Below, in pieces: positions 1 to 7,469 of a DNA stretch of 40,620 nt. Made by a program: the position numbers and the translations under genes. How positions within the stretch are numbered: position 1 is the first letter of the stretch; every line of letters begins with the position of its first letter. The notes beneath the pieces were generated by a model, which was not told the origin of the DNA, ran no database searches, and saw only the letters and a program-made list of their open reading frames with translations. This DNA comes from a virus: positions 1 to 40,620 of the IMG/VR virus record IMGVR_UViG_3300037150_000037, one strand, 5' to 3'.

Positions 1-597
1 AGCACCGTAGAAGGTTGCCGCTTCCGTCTGTCCCGGCGTGCCTTTACCCGGCACCTTGAAAGTGCCAAAAGTTTCGCCTGACAGATTCTCCATGACACCA
101 GCCCCGGCATTCGGAGTCAGGGCCGCGCTGTAGAAGAACCCTGTTTTATTTGTGCCAGAAAGTCCACGGAGCAAATGCAAATCCGTCTTTAGCTGGACGC
201 CACCCGTGAAACCTTCCCACTGATTGCCAAACTCCAACACACCAACCACGGGCGATATGTACGGCTGCAATGGCAGAGCCGTTGCCTTTGGCATATTGTA
301 AGCCAACGCCGCAAAGCCGCCCCACGAGTGACCGTTCTGCACGGCTCCGGCAATGGCGGTTACATTAGTAAGCTCACCAGCTTGGAAGGTGTTCCAGGCC
401 TGGCTGAGTGACTGATCTAGCGTTACGGTCTGCCCGAACGTAACGCTTGCCACGCACAGGCTGACGGCGATTGCGAGTCCAGCGGACAGCGCGCGCCGAC
501 GTTTGATGACAGTCGAACGGCACTCGCCGGTATACAGCCAAGCGAATGCGTTCAGTGGATGACAGATTGACCATGCGATGTTCTTGATGATTCTCAT
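1..597 (-). CDS. Secreted leader protein P1, cut by the window edge
   Basis: An open frame starts at 597 and runs off the left edge after 199 codons, so the C-terminus is missing. The first 57 residues are nearly identical to those of the gene at 40000-40617. They form a long basic N-terminal part (MRIIKNIAW...) followed by a hydrophobic stretch ending in VASVTFGQT, which reads as a Sec signal or signal anchor. After that the two proteins differ completely. The mature part has no motif I recognise; it is rich in G, T and A and looks like a beta-rich exported or outer-membrane protein. An AGGAG ribosome site lies upstream, and the start overlaps the stop of the preceding gene as ATGA. Function unknown. 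Confidence 0.7.
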   Translation of the reverse strand, partial: MRIIKNIAWSICHPLNAFAWLYTGECRSTVIKRRRALSAGLAIAVSLCVASVTFGQTVTLDQSLSQAWNTFQAGELTNVTAIAGAVQNGHSWGGFAALAYNMPKATALPLQPYISPVVGVLEFGNQWEGFTGGVQLKTDLHLLRGLSGTNKTGFFYSAALTPNAGAGVMENLSGETFGTFKVPGKGTPGQTEAATFYGA

Positions 598-600
598 TTT
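428..600 (-). repeat. Leader repeat, left copy (173 bp)
   Basis: This stretch matches 40448-40620 with three mismatches that I could count (near 442, 496 and 498). It encodes the shared N-terminal leader of the two secreted proteins at the window ends. The right copy stops exactly at the window edge. Confidence 0.9.
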
Positions 601-947
601 GCTCCTTTTGCTTTCGTTTTGGTGATCGGCAGCATGGCAAGCCTGCCAGCGCCGATGATTAGTTTCTGCGCGTGTTCACGGAATACGAATACCAAAAAAG
701 CCAATATCCAAAGCGAGGATTTTTGTACCTGTTGCCAAAAGACGTGCGTCTCGGCTGCCCGTTGGTTGCTCTCCACGACTCGCTGATTGATGTTGGTCGT
801 CGTCGCGTGCCAGTCGTTGGCCACAACCTGATAGGCTGCCAGTGAGTTGCTGGCCTGCCACAGCGCCCCGTTGATCCGCTGGTGAGTGTCCTCCGGGATG
901 TTGACGTTCACCGTGACGAGGCTGGCGAGTATGAGCGCACAAATCAT
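594..947 (-). CDS. Small membrane protein of the lysis cassette
   Basis: 117 residues. The first ten residues (MICALILASL) are hydrophobic and could be part of a signal or anchor. A long polar helical middle rich in Q, N and A follows, then a clear membrane segment near residues 79-93 (LWILAFLVFVF) and a basic tail (KTKAKGAK). It is joined by ATGA overlaps to both neighbours. A protein with two possible membrane parts and a helical linker in this place could belong to the holin or spanin functions, but no family was recognised. Role inferred from context only. Confidence 0.6.
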   Translation of the reverse strand: MICALILASLVTVNVNIPEDTHQRINGALWQASNSLAAYQVVANDWHATTTNINQRVVESNQRAAETHVFWQQVQKSSLWILAFLVFVFREHAQKLIIGAGRLAMLPITKTKAKGAK

Positions 948-1177
948 GGCTTTGGCTTGTGCTTCCTAACCGTTCTTTCGGCCAACTCAAATCCGCAAAT
1001 CACTGGTCCGGTCCACACCCAATAATGTCGGCCCTCATGGCAAATATGGCCCCAGTTCTTTTGGTTCGCATAGATTTCCAGAACCTCGACCGTGCCCACA
1101 TCAATAGCGTTTACCGCTCGGTAAAACAGCTCCGATGCTTGCGCGTCAGTATCGGCGGTTTCAAAGTGCATTTTCAT
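944..1177 (-). CDS. Hypothetical protein, 77 aa
   Basis: The start at 1177 (MKMHFETADT) is chosen because its ATG overlaps the TGA of the upstream lipoprotein gene; a longer in-frame start at 1243 would overlap that gene heavily. The protein is soluble-looking, with three histidines and a cysteine in the stretch GHICHEGRHYWVW and a basic C-terminus (RTVRKHKPKP). No family recognised. It lies in a run of short genes joined by ATGA overlaps, so its translation is probably coupled to its neighbours. Confidence 0.6.
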   Translation of the reverse strand: MKMHFETADTDAQASELFYRAVNAIDVGTVEVLEIYANQKNWGHICHEGRHYWVWTGPVICGFELAERTVRKHKPKP

Positions 1178-1428
1178 TTGCTCAAATCCACTGGCAACAT
1201 GAAGGTGTCGGCGACAGCCGATAGCGGCATATCCAAGACGCACAACGGGACGACAACCATCGCGTCGACGGGGTTCGCCTTGCAGACATCGTGAATCACG
1301 CCCGCGTCAAGCCGTACCCCACCGTATGCCACCCGATCGGCGTAGGGCACATCCACCCACCTCATGTGAGAGGTGAAGGTTCCGCACCCGGTCAGGCAAA
1401 GGAGCAGGAATGTCGGGGTGAGTTTCAT
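1174..1428 (-). CDS. YceK-like lipoprotein, candidate outer-membrane spanin
   Basis: 84 residues from the start at 1428 (MKLTPTFLLLCLTGC). The leader ends in a good lipobox (L-T-G-C), so it should be lipid-anchored after cleavage by signal peptidase II. The C-terminal stretch PLCVLDMPLSAVADTFMLP matches the pattern of the YceK/DUF1375 lipoprotein family as I know it. A short lipoprotein among holin-like genes is where many phages carry the outer-membrane spanin, so that role is inferred. The start overlaps the stop of the upstream 24-residue gene as ATGA. Confidence 0.7.
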   Translation of the reverse strand: MKLTPTFLLLCLTGCGTFTSHMRWVDVPYADRVAYGGVRLDAGVIHDVCKANPVDAMVVVPLCVLDMPLSAVADTFMLPVDLSK

Positions 1429-1499
1429 TTGGTGAACATCGGAGCAATCAGGCACGCGCTGACTACCAGCACGGCAATAAATATCAGGTCGGAAATCAT
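1425..1499 (-). CDS. 24-residue membrane peptide
   Basis: A very short open frame, MISDLIFIAVLVVSACLIAP followed by MFTK, is almost entirely one membrane helix. Both ends are ATGA overlaps, with the holin-like gene upstream and the lipoprotein gene downstream, and it fills the gap between them exactly. That double coupling is the main reason to believe it is translated. It could be a pinholin, an antiholin or a membrane helper in lysis; this is inference. Confidence 0.55.
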   Translation of the reverse strand: MISDLIFIAVLVVSACLIAPMFTK

Positions 1500-1738
1500 G
1501 ACTTGGTGACTGGCGGGGCCTGTGGAGGCGCGGGAGTCTGGTCTTTCGCGTCAGCAGCGCCGTGCCCCATAAGGATTGGCCCTGCCAGTGTCAATACCGC
1601 CCCAACCGTGATGCACCACGACGGCTCAATGACCGTGGCCGGTAGAGCCGCTTTCCATCCAAAGAGCAACGCCGCGCCGATTGCGGTCACGTACCCACCT
1701 ACGGTTGTTGGGCTGAGGTTCTTCGTGTCGAGTGTCAT
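1496..1738 (-). CDS. Holin-like protein with two membrane segments
   Basis: 80 residues. Two hydrophobic segments are visible, about residues 13-35 (VGGYVTAIGAALLFGW...) and 43-59 (ITVGAVLTLAGPILMG), followed by a proline-rich polar tail ending APPQAPPVTKS. Size, two membrane spans and the place in a cluster with a lipoprotein and coiled-coil membrane proteins fit a class II holin, which forms the membrane lesion that starts lysis. No specific holin family could be named, so the call rests on topology and context. Confidence 0.6.
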   Translation of the reverse strand: MTLDTKNLSPTTVGGYVTAIGAALLFGWKAALPATVIEPSWCITVGAVLTLAGPILMGHGAADAKDQTPAPPQAPPVTKS

Positions 1739-1754
1739 TCGCCTTTTCCCTTAG

Positions 1755-2009
1755 TTAGCACAACATCTGACAGCGGTTAAATCCGGCGTTCTGATTATCA
1801 ACTCCCCAAGTGATTTGAGGATACGTGTTCGGCATCGGCCAAAGCGGATTGACAGGTTGCGCCAACGGCAGGTTTAACGGTGCCTGATGCGTATGGAAGT
1901 GGCTGTGCAGTTCGATCTTCGGCGCGGCCTTCAGCGCCTCAATTTCCGCCTTCATTTCCTGAATCTGTGCTTTAAGTTCAGCAATTATGTCATTTCGTTT
2001 CCGTTCCAT
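1755..2009 (-). CDS. Coiled-coil protein with proline-rich tail
   Basis: 84 residues. Residues 1-30 are highly charged and helical (ELKAQIQEMKAEIEALKAAP), a likely coiled coil. The rest is histidine- and proline-rich with no membrane segment. A GGAG ribosome site lies eight bases before the ATG. It is the first gene after a good sigma70-type promoter at 2051-2079 and so leads the lysis cassette transcript. Function unknown; it may be a cytoplasmic oligomeric partner of the membrane proteins downstream. Confidence 0.65.
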   Translation of the reverse strand: MERKRNDIIAELKAQIQEMKAEIEALKAAPKIELHSHFHTHQAPLNLPLAQPVNPLWPMPNTYPQITWGVDNQNAGFNRCQMLC

Positions 2010-2050
2010 TTCCCATTCTCCTTCTGGTTACTACCGTGAAACCTGTACAT

Positions 2051-2079
2051 ATTCTACAGTATAGACGATTCGCTGTAAA
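2051..2079 (-). promoter_or_regulatory. Sigma70-type promoter for the lysis cassette
   Basis: Read on the minus strand, TTTACA (2074-2079) and TAGAAT (2051-2056) are separated by exactly 17 bases. Each box matches the bacterial consensus at five of six positions. It faces the gene starting at 2009. This is the best-looking promoter in the window. Confidence 0.7.
2055..2077. promoter_or_regulatory. Operator-like inverted repeat over the promoter
   Basis: TACAG and CTGTA form inverted half-sites separated by 13 bases, covering the spacer and touching both promoter boxes. A repressor bound here would block the lysis promoter. No matching regulator could be assigned. Confidence 0.4.
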
Positions 2080-2084
2080 TTAGA

Positions 2085-2393
2085 TTAAAGTTTCCGCATG
2101 AGTAAATCATCTTGTGGCAAAAGCGAGGTGGAGACTCGTCGTGTGGCAGCGACTTTGATCAAGTCTCCTCCTCGCGCCGCCAAAACGCTGCCGGACGAAT
2201 TGCTGACTTGGGAATTCCTGAATGGCCGGCTGGCTGAAGGCCCGGAACTCGTGAGGCGACGGGTTGAATGATCTCGACGACACAGCGGGCATTGTCCTGA
2301 AAGGAATTTATCATGCTTGGGCCAACGAAGAGCGGAGAACCGAATCGGCCAGTGCGTCTTCAGGAACCAGATAAATTGAGTAATCAAATCCAT
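2085..2393 (-). CDS. Doubtful ORF, 102 aa, with a CPLC motif
   Basis: This frame starts at 2393 (MDLITQFIWFL), just overlapping the stop of the 48-residue gene upstream, which would continue the chain of coupled genes. It carries one CPLC pair, but its second half is S- and R-rich and looks like the complement of another frame. It conflicts with the plus-strand frame at 2098-2271 and overlaps the lysis promoter region at its end. The 2010-2383 stretch otherwise holds only the promoter. Confidence 0.25.
   Translation of the reverse strand: MDLITQFIWFLKTHWPIRFSALRWPKHDKFLSGQCPLCRRDHSTRRLTSSGPSASRPFRNSQVSNSSGSVLAARGGDLIKVAATRRVSTSLLPQDDLLMRKL
2098..2271 (+). CDS. Possible small plus-strand gene
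   Basis: A 57-codon frame on the plus strand (MSKSSCGKSE... ending GPELVRRRVE) diverges from the lysis promoter. Its composition is protein-like (charged, with an amphipathic second half), but the ribosome site is weak and it overlaps the minus-strand frame 2085-2393. Only one of the two frames is likely to be used. If real, it is the only plus-strand gene of the window and could be a divergent regulator; no DNA-binding motif is evident. Confidence 0.3.
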   Translation: MSKSSCGKSEVETRRVAATLIKSPPRAAKTLPDELLTWEFLNGRLAEGPELVRRRVE

Positions 2394-2530
2394 TTGAGTC
2401 TCGCGCCATTCTCTTTGGCGATGGCCTTCATCACCCCACGAAGGAGTGAACGTGCCACCACGTAGCCATGACTTGCTCTGGCCACCCAGTACGGGCCCTC
2501 CATGCGTGCTGTCCATGTTTCAGGTTTCAT
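2384..2530 (-). CDS. Small basic protein, 48 aa
   Basis: The frame starts at 2530 (MKPETWTARMEGPYWV) with an ATGA overlap on the stop of the upstream XhlA-like gene. The product is basic and amphipathic, with helical stretches such as RSLLRGVMKAIAKENGARLK. No family recognised. The stop/start overlap and the good composition support a real gene. Confidence 0.55.
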   Translation of the reverse strand: MKPETWTARMEGPYWVARASHGYVVARSLLRGVMKAIAKENGARLKWI

Positions 2531-2781
2531 TTTACAATCTGAGGGACTCGACTTGCCAACCATTCCAGGAATACCAAAAAGAAAGCCGCCGCCAATGCGG
2601 TATAGATTATCAGAAAATGTTTGCTGCGACCCTTCTGCTTTTCTTCCAGGCGGTCCACCCGCACTTCAAACGAAGGCTTGCCGTTGCCCACAAAGAGCCG
2701 GTCGTGAATCTCTTTCACCGTCTCCTTGATTTCCTTGATCGTTTCAACCACTCCCTCGTTTATGGTTTCCTGTTCGCTCAT
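2527..2781 (-). CDS. XhlA/holin-like membrane protein
   Basis: 84 residues. An acidic amphipathic helix comes first (VVETIKEIKETVKEIHDRL), then LFVGNGKPSFEVRVDRLEE, then a single membrane segment at about residues 57-77 (LIIYTALAAAFFLVFLEWL) and a short tail. The order of coiled coil, then the GNGKPS...RVDRLE stretch, then a C-terminal membrane helix is that of XhlA-type phage haemolysin/holin helpers. It probably sits in the inner membrane and takes part in lysis. The family call is from pattern memory. Confidence 0.6.
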   Translation of the reverse strand: MSEQETINEGVVETIKEIKETVKEIHDRLFVGNGKPSFEVRVDRLEEKQKGRSKHFLIIYTALAAAFFLVFLEWLASRVPQIVK

Positions 2782-2801
2782 GTCCCGTTTAAGCCCCCTT
2801 C

Positions 2802-3020
2802 TTAAATAGTGTGCCGATACTTCTCGCGGGCGAGTGCGCGTTTGGTTTGAACAAGCTCCTTGTCACAATCGGATAGGGCGTCTGCGAGGTCTGACACTTC
2901 GCTATTCACGCACTTGAACTCATCCTTGAGTTGCCTTATGCGCTGATCGGCGGAACGATTGCCGACTTGGAAACCGTAAACCCAAATGAGGCCCGCGAGT
3001 ATGGCGACAAGGAATTTCAT
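2802..3020 (-). CDS. Rz-like inner-membrane spanin candidate
   Basis: 72 residues. One N-terminal membrane segment (KFLVAILAGLIWVYGFQVG) is followed by a long charged helix with heptad-like spacing (IRQLKDEFKCVNSEVSDLADAL...). One membrane anchor plus an outer coiled coil is the layout of Rz-type i-spanins, which link the inner membrane to an outer lipoprotein. The lipoprotein at 1174-1428 could be the partner. The start overlaps the upstream stop as ATGA. Confidence 0.55.
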   Translation of the reverse strand: MKFLVAILAGLIWVYGFQVGNRSADQRIRQLKDEFKCVNSEVSDLADALSDCDKELVQTKRALAREKYRHTI

Positions 3021-3157
3021 GCGGCCTTCTTTGCAGCCTCTAACCGTTTCACGGCCATCTCCAAACAGGCAATCGTCGTGTCACGATTCATCAGCTTGGC
3101 CCTGAGAAGCTTGATCTGGTCGGAAAGGGCGGCGCAGTTTGGGCAAGGGTCGCTCAT
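3017..3157 (-). CDS. Short coiled-coil protein with a CPNC pair
   Basis: 46 residues: MSDPCPNCAALSDQ and then a continuous charged helix ending RLEAAKKAA. The single CPNC pair could bind metal only as an oligomer. An AGAGGA ribosome site lies upstream; the start overlaps the TGA of the secreted protein gene and the stop overlaps the start of the spanin candidate, both as ATGA. No family recognised. Confidence 0.55.
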   Translation of the reverse strand: MSDPCPNCAALSDQIKLLRAKLMNRDTTIACLEMAVKRLEAAKKAA

Positions 3158-3474
3158 TGGAATCGTTCCTCTTTGACAAACCCCCTCGCGACGTTGGTGC
3201 CGAGCGTCAATATATTCGTGACCGATTGCCCGCTGTATATGGTTTGCGTTCCGCTACAGGGCCACCACGGGCCGTTTGGCGTCGAGGTGGAACACAGCCA
3301 GCAGAATTGCACCGTGCCCGTCCACGAGGCTGATACACCGAATAGACAGTTGCTTGGCGTGGGCATCATGGTGATGGTCTGCCCCATCGCGAAGTGACAA
3401 CAAAAAGCGGCCAGAATCAGGCCGCAGAGCGCGAACGTCAGGCATCCCCAGAAAGTTTTTGGCCAGTCCCTCAT
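3154..3474 (-). CDS. Small secreted cysteine-rich protein
   Basis: 106 residues from the start at 3474, chosen because it overlaps the stop of the glycoside hydrolase gene as ATGA. The N-terminal part (WGCLTFALCGLILAAFCCHF) is a hydrophobic leader followed by AMGQT, a likely signal peptidase I site. The mature part has a short beta-rich stretch with four cysteines (SNCLFGVS...CWLC...PCSG). No family recognised. It may be a secreted partner of the hydrolase upstream. Confidence 0.55.
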   Translation of the reverse strand: MRDWPKTFWGCLTFALCGLILAAFCCHFAMGQTITMMPTPSNCLFGVSASWTGTVQFCWLCSTSTPNGPWWPCSGTQTIYSGQSVTNILTLGTNVARGFVKEERFQ

Positions 3475-4421
3475 GGTGTCGTCAGAATGTTCACGAGGTT
3501 GATTGCGGTTTCGTTGAGGACGCCGTTGGTGATGCCGTAGCAGCCGGGGATGGTTGTGCCCGGCGGTGGCGCGTAAGGGCCAAGCATCCAACATTCCAGC
3601 GAGCTACCGGCCTTGCGCGCGGCGGCGGCGTGTTCGGCGGCAGTGAACGGCGACCACGGATAATACTCATCGCAGCCGAATTGCTTGCCGGGGAACAAAG
3701 CGGCCATCGCTGCGTACTTGTGCGCTACGCTGTAAGGAAATGTGACGCCATTGGTCGCGGCATCCACGAGGGGAGGACCAAACTCGTCGTCGTTGTCGTG
3801 ATAGGTAATCAGGTCGGCCATCGCCCACGTCCCGAGAGATTTCAGGAGCGCGTTGAGTTCGGGGTGGTAGCCGTCGAACTTGCCGATATTGAACTTCACA
3901 TTCGGATTGACCGACTTCGCGGCGTCGTAGATGCAAGTGACGAGCGCGTGATACTCGGTCATCAGTTGCAGCGGCGTGGCGTTGGTCAGGCCCGGCACAA
4001 TCGTCATCGGATTTCCCTGTGTGGCGCTTGGTTCATTCCAGCAACCAAGCCAAACAATTTTCGGCCAGCGATTCAGGACGGCGGTGACATACGCGGCCAT
4101 GTCGTTGTATCGATTCGGCCACTCGTTTGTCGTTTGCACCCACGAAGGCCACCACCAAATATCCAACATGACCTTTTGCCCCTGTGCGACCGCGTTGCTG
4201 ATAAGCGTGTCGTTGCAGGTAGGCACATTCGTGAAGTTGAAATAGCCGGGCGCGGGCATGATGTCGGCCATGCGTGCTTGGAACCGGATGGTGCCAGCGC
4301 CCAGTTGCTTCTGGATGGCCGTCTGCGATGGGCCTCCATTCATAAAGTCCGGCGATGTGCCGAGAATGTTCTGCGCGTGGCAGGCCGTGGCTAGAAACAG
4401 GATGGCGAGGAGGCGGGTCAT
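3471..4421 (-). CDS. Secreted clan GH-A glycoside hydrolase
   Basis: 316 residues. A signal peptide (RLLAILFLATACHAQ) is followed by a TIM-barrel-like domain filling the protein. The strand-4 acid/base motif WNEP gives Glu130, and a likely strand-7 nucleophile is Glu252 in GCDEYYPW; TYHDND near 207 fits the conserved histidine of the clan. The best guess is a retaining glycanase related to GH39 or GH5. It could break down host surface or matrix polysaccharide, or act as a cell-wall lysin, as no classic endolysin was found. The start overlaps the fibre gene stop by one base. Substrate unknown. Confidence 0.7.
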   Translation of the reverse strand: MTRLLAILFLATACHAQNILGTSPDFMNGGPSQTAIQKQLGAGTIRFQARMADIMPAPGYFNFTNVPTCNDTLISNAVAQGQKVMLDIWWWPSWVQTTNEWPNRYNDMAAYVTAVLNRWPKIVWLGCWNEPSATQGNPMTIVPGLTNATPLQLMTEYHALVTCIYDAAKSVNPNVKFNIGKFDGYHPELNALLKSLGTWAMADLITYHDNDDEFGPPLVDAATNGVTFPYSVAHKYAAMAALFPGKQFGCDEYYPWSPFTAAEHAAAARKAGSSLECWMLGPYAPPPGTTIPGCYGITNGVLNETAINLVNILTTP

Positions 4422-6757
4422 CAGTTCAATCCGGGAGCTTCCACTTGGATGGTGCCGTTGTCGTAGATGCTGTTGGTCGTGGTGCCGTAGCCGCGCAGGA
4501 AGTGGTTTGTGGCGACGTATGACATGAAGGCGTAGCTACCGTTGCTTCCAAACCCGACGCCATTGGGGAAGTTTGGCGGGATGATGTTGGTGGTAGGAGT
4601 CGTGTAGTCGGGAGTTCCGACTATATTTAACGGGGTGGGGTTGCTCCCGGAAATAAGTCCCGGTGAAGCGCCATAGACACCGGCGTTGTTTGTCCACCAT
4701 TGACCCGCCGGGCCGTTGGTCGTAAAGGCATAGGCACCATTGGTGGTCGAAGTTCCGCTAAACATAAAAGTCTGGTTGCTCACTCCTCCGAACTGAATGA
4801 TACGCTTGGTGGTTTTTTGCCAAGCGTTTACGACGCCCACCCCTACCGGGAAAGTGCCTCCTGATATAAATGTCGTGTTCCACGTTGCGCTTCCGAAACC
4901 ACTCGACACATAGCTAGCGGCAATGGTGATGGGTGTCGAAGCAATCGTGGCGGGCGTGGTTGGTGTGTTGCTCAGCGTAAGGTTTGTTCCCGCCGTCACG
5001 TTGCCCGCTGTGTCCCGAGAGTACGTTAGCACCCCATTATTCACAAAGGTTGTCGAGCCAACATTCTGGACGTTGCCAGTCGAGTTGATGTTGATGGTAA
5101 TATTCCCAAGGGTTGAATCCTTGATGGAGTAGTTTGCGCCAATAATATCGTTCTGGGCGGTACTCTGGACGTTACGGATGGTGAGATTGTAAGCCGGGGT
5201 GATGTACAGGCCGTAGTAAAGTGCCGTTGATGAAATTTGAATATTGGCGATGTCTAGATTGGAAACATTCCCTGCGTTCACGCCAATCGAAGCATTATAA
5301 ATGCTGTTCTGTCCCGCCGATGGGGCGGTCACTGTCAGCCCGTTAATTCTCATGCCTTTCCAAATAGTGTTAGGGATACACTTATAGGCACAGTCTTGAA
5401 CGTCGATTACAGCATTGTCATTCAAAACCCAGTCCCCGCTGTCAGACTGAATCCCGGTGGTGTCGTACATTTCTACGGCGCGGAAGCAGTTGGAGAATAC
5501 GTTGTGAGATACTTCCATTCTCAAACCCGACAAATCCGAGAACCCACCATCGGCGGCTTGATAGTTCCCCATGTCGTTGAACGTGGAGTAGGTCACAGAG
5601 AAATCGTAATTAAAGCAAGGCGCTTCCTCGACCAACCCCCAGTGAAACCCGCGCCAGTGGGTTCCCTTCATCACCCATTCGACATTAAGCCCCGTTATGG
5701 TAAAGAGCGCGGTATCATCCGCTGCGCTGCCGTTCGTGGCGATGGTCGGCCCGGTAAAGCTCATGTTCTCAATGTAGAAATTCGTGATGCCGGAGATGCC
5801 GAAGATGCCGGAAGCAGCGGCGTTATTCCTGTTGGTCACTCTCAACGTTTGCCCATTGCCAATCCAGCGCACGTTGTTCGGGGAGTAATTGAACCAAGTC
5901 AGATTGTTGGTGGGAGCCTTGAAGAACGCCGTCTTACCCGACCAGTACACAGTGGAATTGGTCATGGACAAGGAGAGCAGGTTGGTCAGCCCGACACTAT
6001 CATCAGTCGAGTTGTCGTTGGTGAGGTAGGCGTCAGCCCAGAAAATGCGATTCTCTTGGTTGGTCAGATAGCTCGCCGCTGGCACGCCGCCGAGACTGCC
6101 GGAATTGGTGGAATAGCTGCTGTTGGTGGCGAACGATGCGACGGAAGAACCGCCGATGCCCGTCAATCCGCTGCCGTTGCCCACGAAGTACCCGGCGGTG
6201 ATGGTACCGGATGAGTTGGTGGATCCAGCAAGCTGCCCAATTGTGGCCGCATCGCTGGCAACGGTTCCGTTGGCCACGTTATGAATCTGATTGGCCGACA
6301 AAGAAAGAGGGCTCGTTACCAGAACCGCCGTCGCGCCAGCAGGGGCAAGAATACTTCCAATGGTAGCATTCGTCGCAACAAGATTCATCGCCCCCACCGA
6401 AAAGGCGTTGAGTGTTCCGAGATTGGTAATCACTAATCCATTCCCATTTCCCGCTTGTGGGCCGGTGGACAAGATGGTTAACAGATTGGTGGCTCCGCCG
6501 CCGCTGCTGACGGTTATCGTAGCCCCGTTTGTAATCGGCTGGCCATTTACCGATGCGGTACCATTGAAAAGCTGATTCGTTGCTGCCAATGGCCCGACCT
6601 GCGCCCAGTTGGAAATCGTGTTGGCCGGGTTTGATGGGCTGCCAAGTGTAAGATTGGTGAGCACCGTCAGATTCCACACTACCGGGACATTGGTGCCTTG
6701 CGCCAAGGCCAATCCCGGCAGCCAGAGCACCATCAGCAGCGAAACCAGTTTAAGCAT
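4421..6757 (-). CDS. Secreted beta-helix fibre or depolymerase-like protein
   Basis: 778 residues from the start at 6757 (MLKLVSLLMVLWLPGLALAQ); the start overlaps the upstream stop by eight bases. A clear signal peptide is followed by a long T/N/G-rich region with repeats such as TNLTLGS and GNGSGLTG, a central right-handed beta-helix-like part (about 270-560, with asparagine-rich turns such as DDTALFTITGLN and SNCFRAVEMYDTTG) and a beta-rich C-terminus. Its position after the tail-tip genes fits a tail fibre or pectate-lyase-like depolymerase. A cleavable leader is unusual for a fibre, so it may be exported separately from the virion. Confidence 0.65.
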   Translation of the reverse strand: MLKLVSLLMVLWLPGLALAQGTNVPVVWNLTVLTNLTLGSPSNPANTISNWAQVGPLAATNQLFNGTASVNGQPITNGATITVSSGGGATNLLTILSTGPQAGNGNGLVITNLGTLNAFSVGAMNLVATNATIGSILAPAGATAVLVTSPLSLSANQIHNVANGTVASDAATIGQLAGSTNSSGTITAGYFVGNGSGLTGIGGSSVASFATNSSYSTNSGSLGGVPAASYLTNQENRIFWADAYLTNDNSTDDSVGLTNLLSLSMTNSTVYWSGKTAFFKAPTNNLTWFNYSPNNVRWIGNGQTLRVTNRNNAAASGIFGISGITNFYIENMSFTGPTIATNGSAADDTALFTITGLNVEWVMKGTHWRGFHWGLVEEAPCFNYDFSVTYSTFNDMGNYQAADGGFSDLSGLRMEVSHNVFSNCFRAVEMYDTTGIQSDSGDWVLNDNAVIDVQDCAYKCIPNTIWKGMRINGLTVTAPSAGQNSIYNASIGVNAGNVSNLDIANIQISSTALYYGLYITPAYNLTIRNVQSTAQNDIIGANYSIKDSTLGNITININSTGNVQNVGSTTFVNNGVLTYSRDTAGNVTAGTNLTLSNTPTTPATIASTPITIAASYVSSGFGSATWNTTFISGGTFPVGVGVVNAWQKTTKRIIQFGGVSNQTFMFSGTSTTNGAYAFTTNGPAGQWWTNNAGVYGASPGLISGSNPTPLNIVGTPDYTTPTTNIIPPNFPNGVGFGSNGSYAFMSYVATNHFLRGYGTTTNSIYDNGTIQVEAPGLN

Positions 6758-7466
6758 TTTTGACAATGAACCATCCAACCGTCGTGTTGGCCGGCATTGG
6801 GCCGCTGGCTGTGATTGTGAATTGCGTAGTACCACAAGTAGCTCCTATTCCTGTCGATTGAGGTGTACCCAACCAGAACGGATATACCAATCCCGTGCTG
6901 GCCATGCCGGTAATTCCCGTTACGGTTACGCTGGATTGCCCGGAATTGATTGTCGCTGTCCCGCTCACGATGGCCGGTGCTCCAGGCTCGGTACCCAAAG
7001 ACAATTCCTGTCGCAAGTCCACCAGCATGGGAATATCCGGCATTCGGAAGTCAGGGGTGCCACTGGCAAGCGCGAACTGTGCGACGTACACCTTTGGTGC
7101 TATTGCGCTGGTTGGCGTCACGATGAAGCTTAATCGTCCACTAGCTGGCGCGTACCATGGAAGGTCTGAAGCATCCAGCCCAGACCATGCGGCAACCGCC
7201 GTACTGGAAAACCCGTTTCGCCAATCAGGAATAGTGTAGAGCGCGAAGTTACCCGTACTGTACTGTGACAGGTCAACGCAGACACTAGCCGGGGCCGTGC
7301 CGTCTGAGTTGGGCAAAAAATCAGGGCTGGTTACCGCCTGAATCCGTAGGCTGTAGTAATCCTGTCGGGTCAACTGAAGATCGGAGACGACCCTTCCCCG
7401 TCCCCATGGCGAAAAGAAATATCCTTCACCGTAGAGCAGATAAAGTATTCGTGCTTTGCCAGCCAT
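6750..7466 (-). CDS. Predicted tail or baseplate protein
   Basis: 238 residues, beta-rich, without signal peptide. The N-terminus (MAGKARILYLLYGEGYFFSPWGRGR) is compact. The C-terminal part has an Ig-like repeat feel (GTATINSGQSSVTVTGITG). It lies between the fibre-like gene and another structural gene, which suggests a tail-tip component. No family recognised. Confidence 0.55.
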   Translation of the reverse strand: MAGKARILYLLYGEGYFFSPWGRGRVVSDLQLTRQDYYSLRIQAVTSPDFLPNSDGTAPASVCVDLSQYSTGNFALYTIPDWRNGFSSTAVAAWSGLDASDLPWYAPASGRLSFIVTPTSAIAPKVYVAQFALASGTPDFRMPDIPMLVDLRQELSLGTEPGAPAIVSGTATINSGQSSVTVTGITGMASTGLVYPFWLGTPQSTGIGATCGTTQFTITASGPMPANTTVGWFIVKNA

Positions 7467-7469
7467 AAA

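Noticed and set aside
3459-4394. Long plus-strand ORF opposite the glycoside hydrolase
   Set aside because: It is R-, H- and V-rich and lies exactly opposite a gene with signal peptide, catalytic motifs and ATGA coupling, so it is a complement shadow.
5396-6214. Plus-strand ORF of 272 codons opposite the beta-helix gene
   Set aside because: Composition is that of an antisense shadow (G-, R- and V-rich), without a ribosome site or neighbours on that strand.
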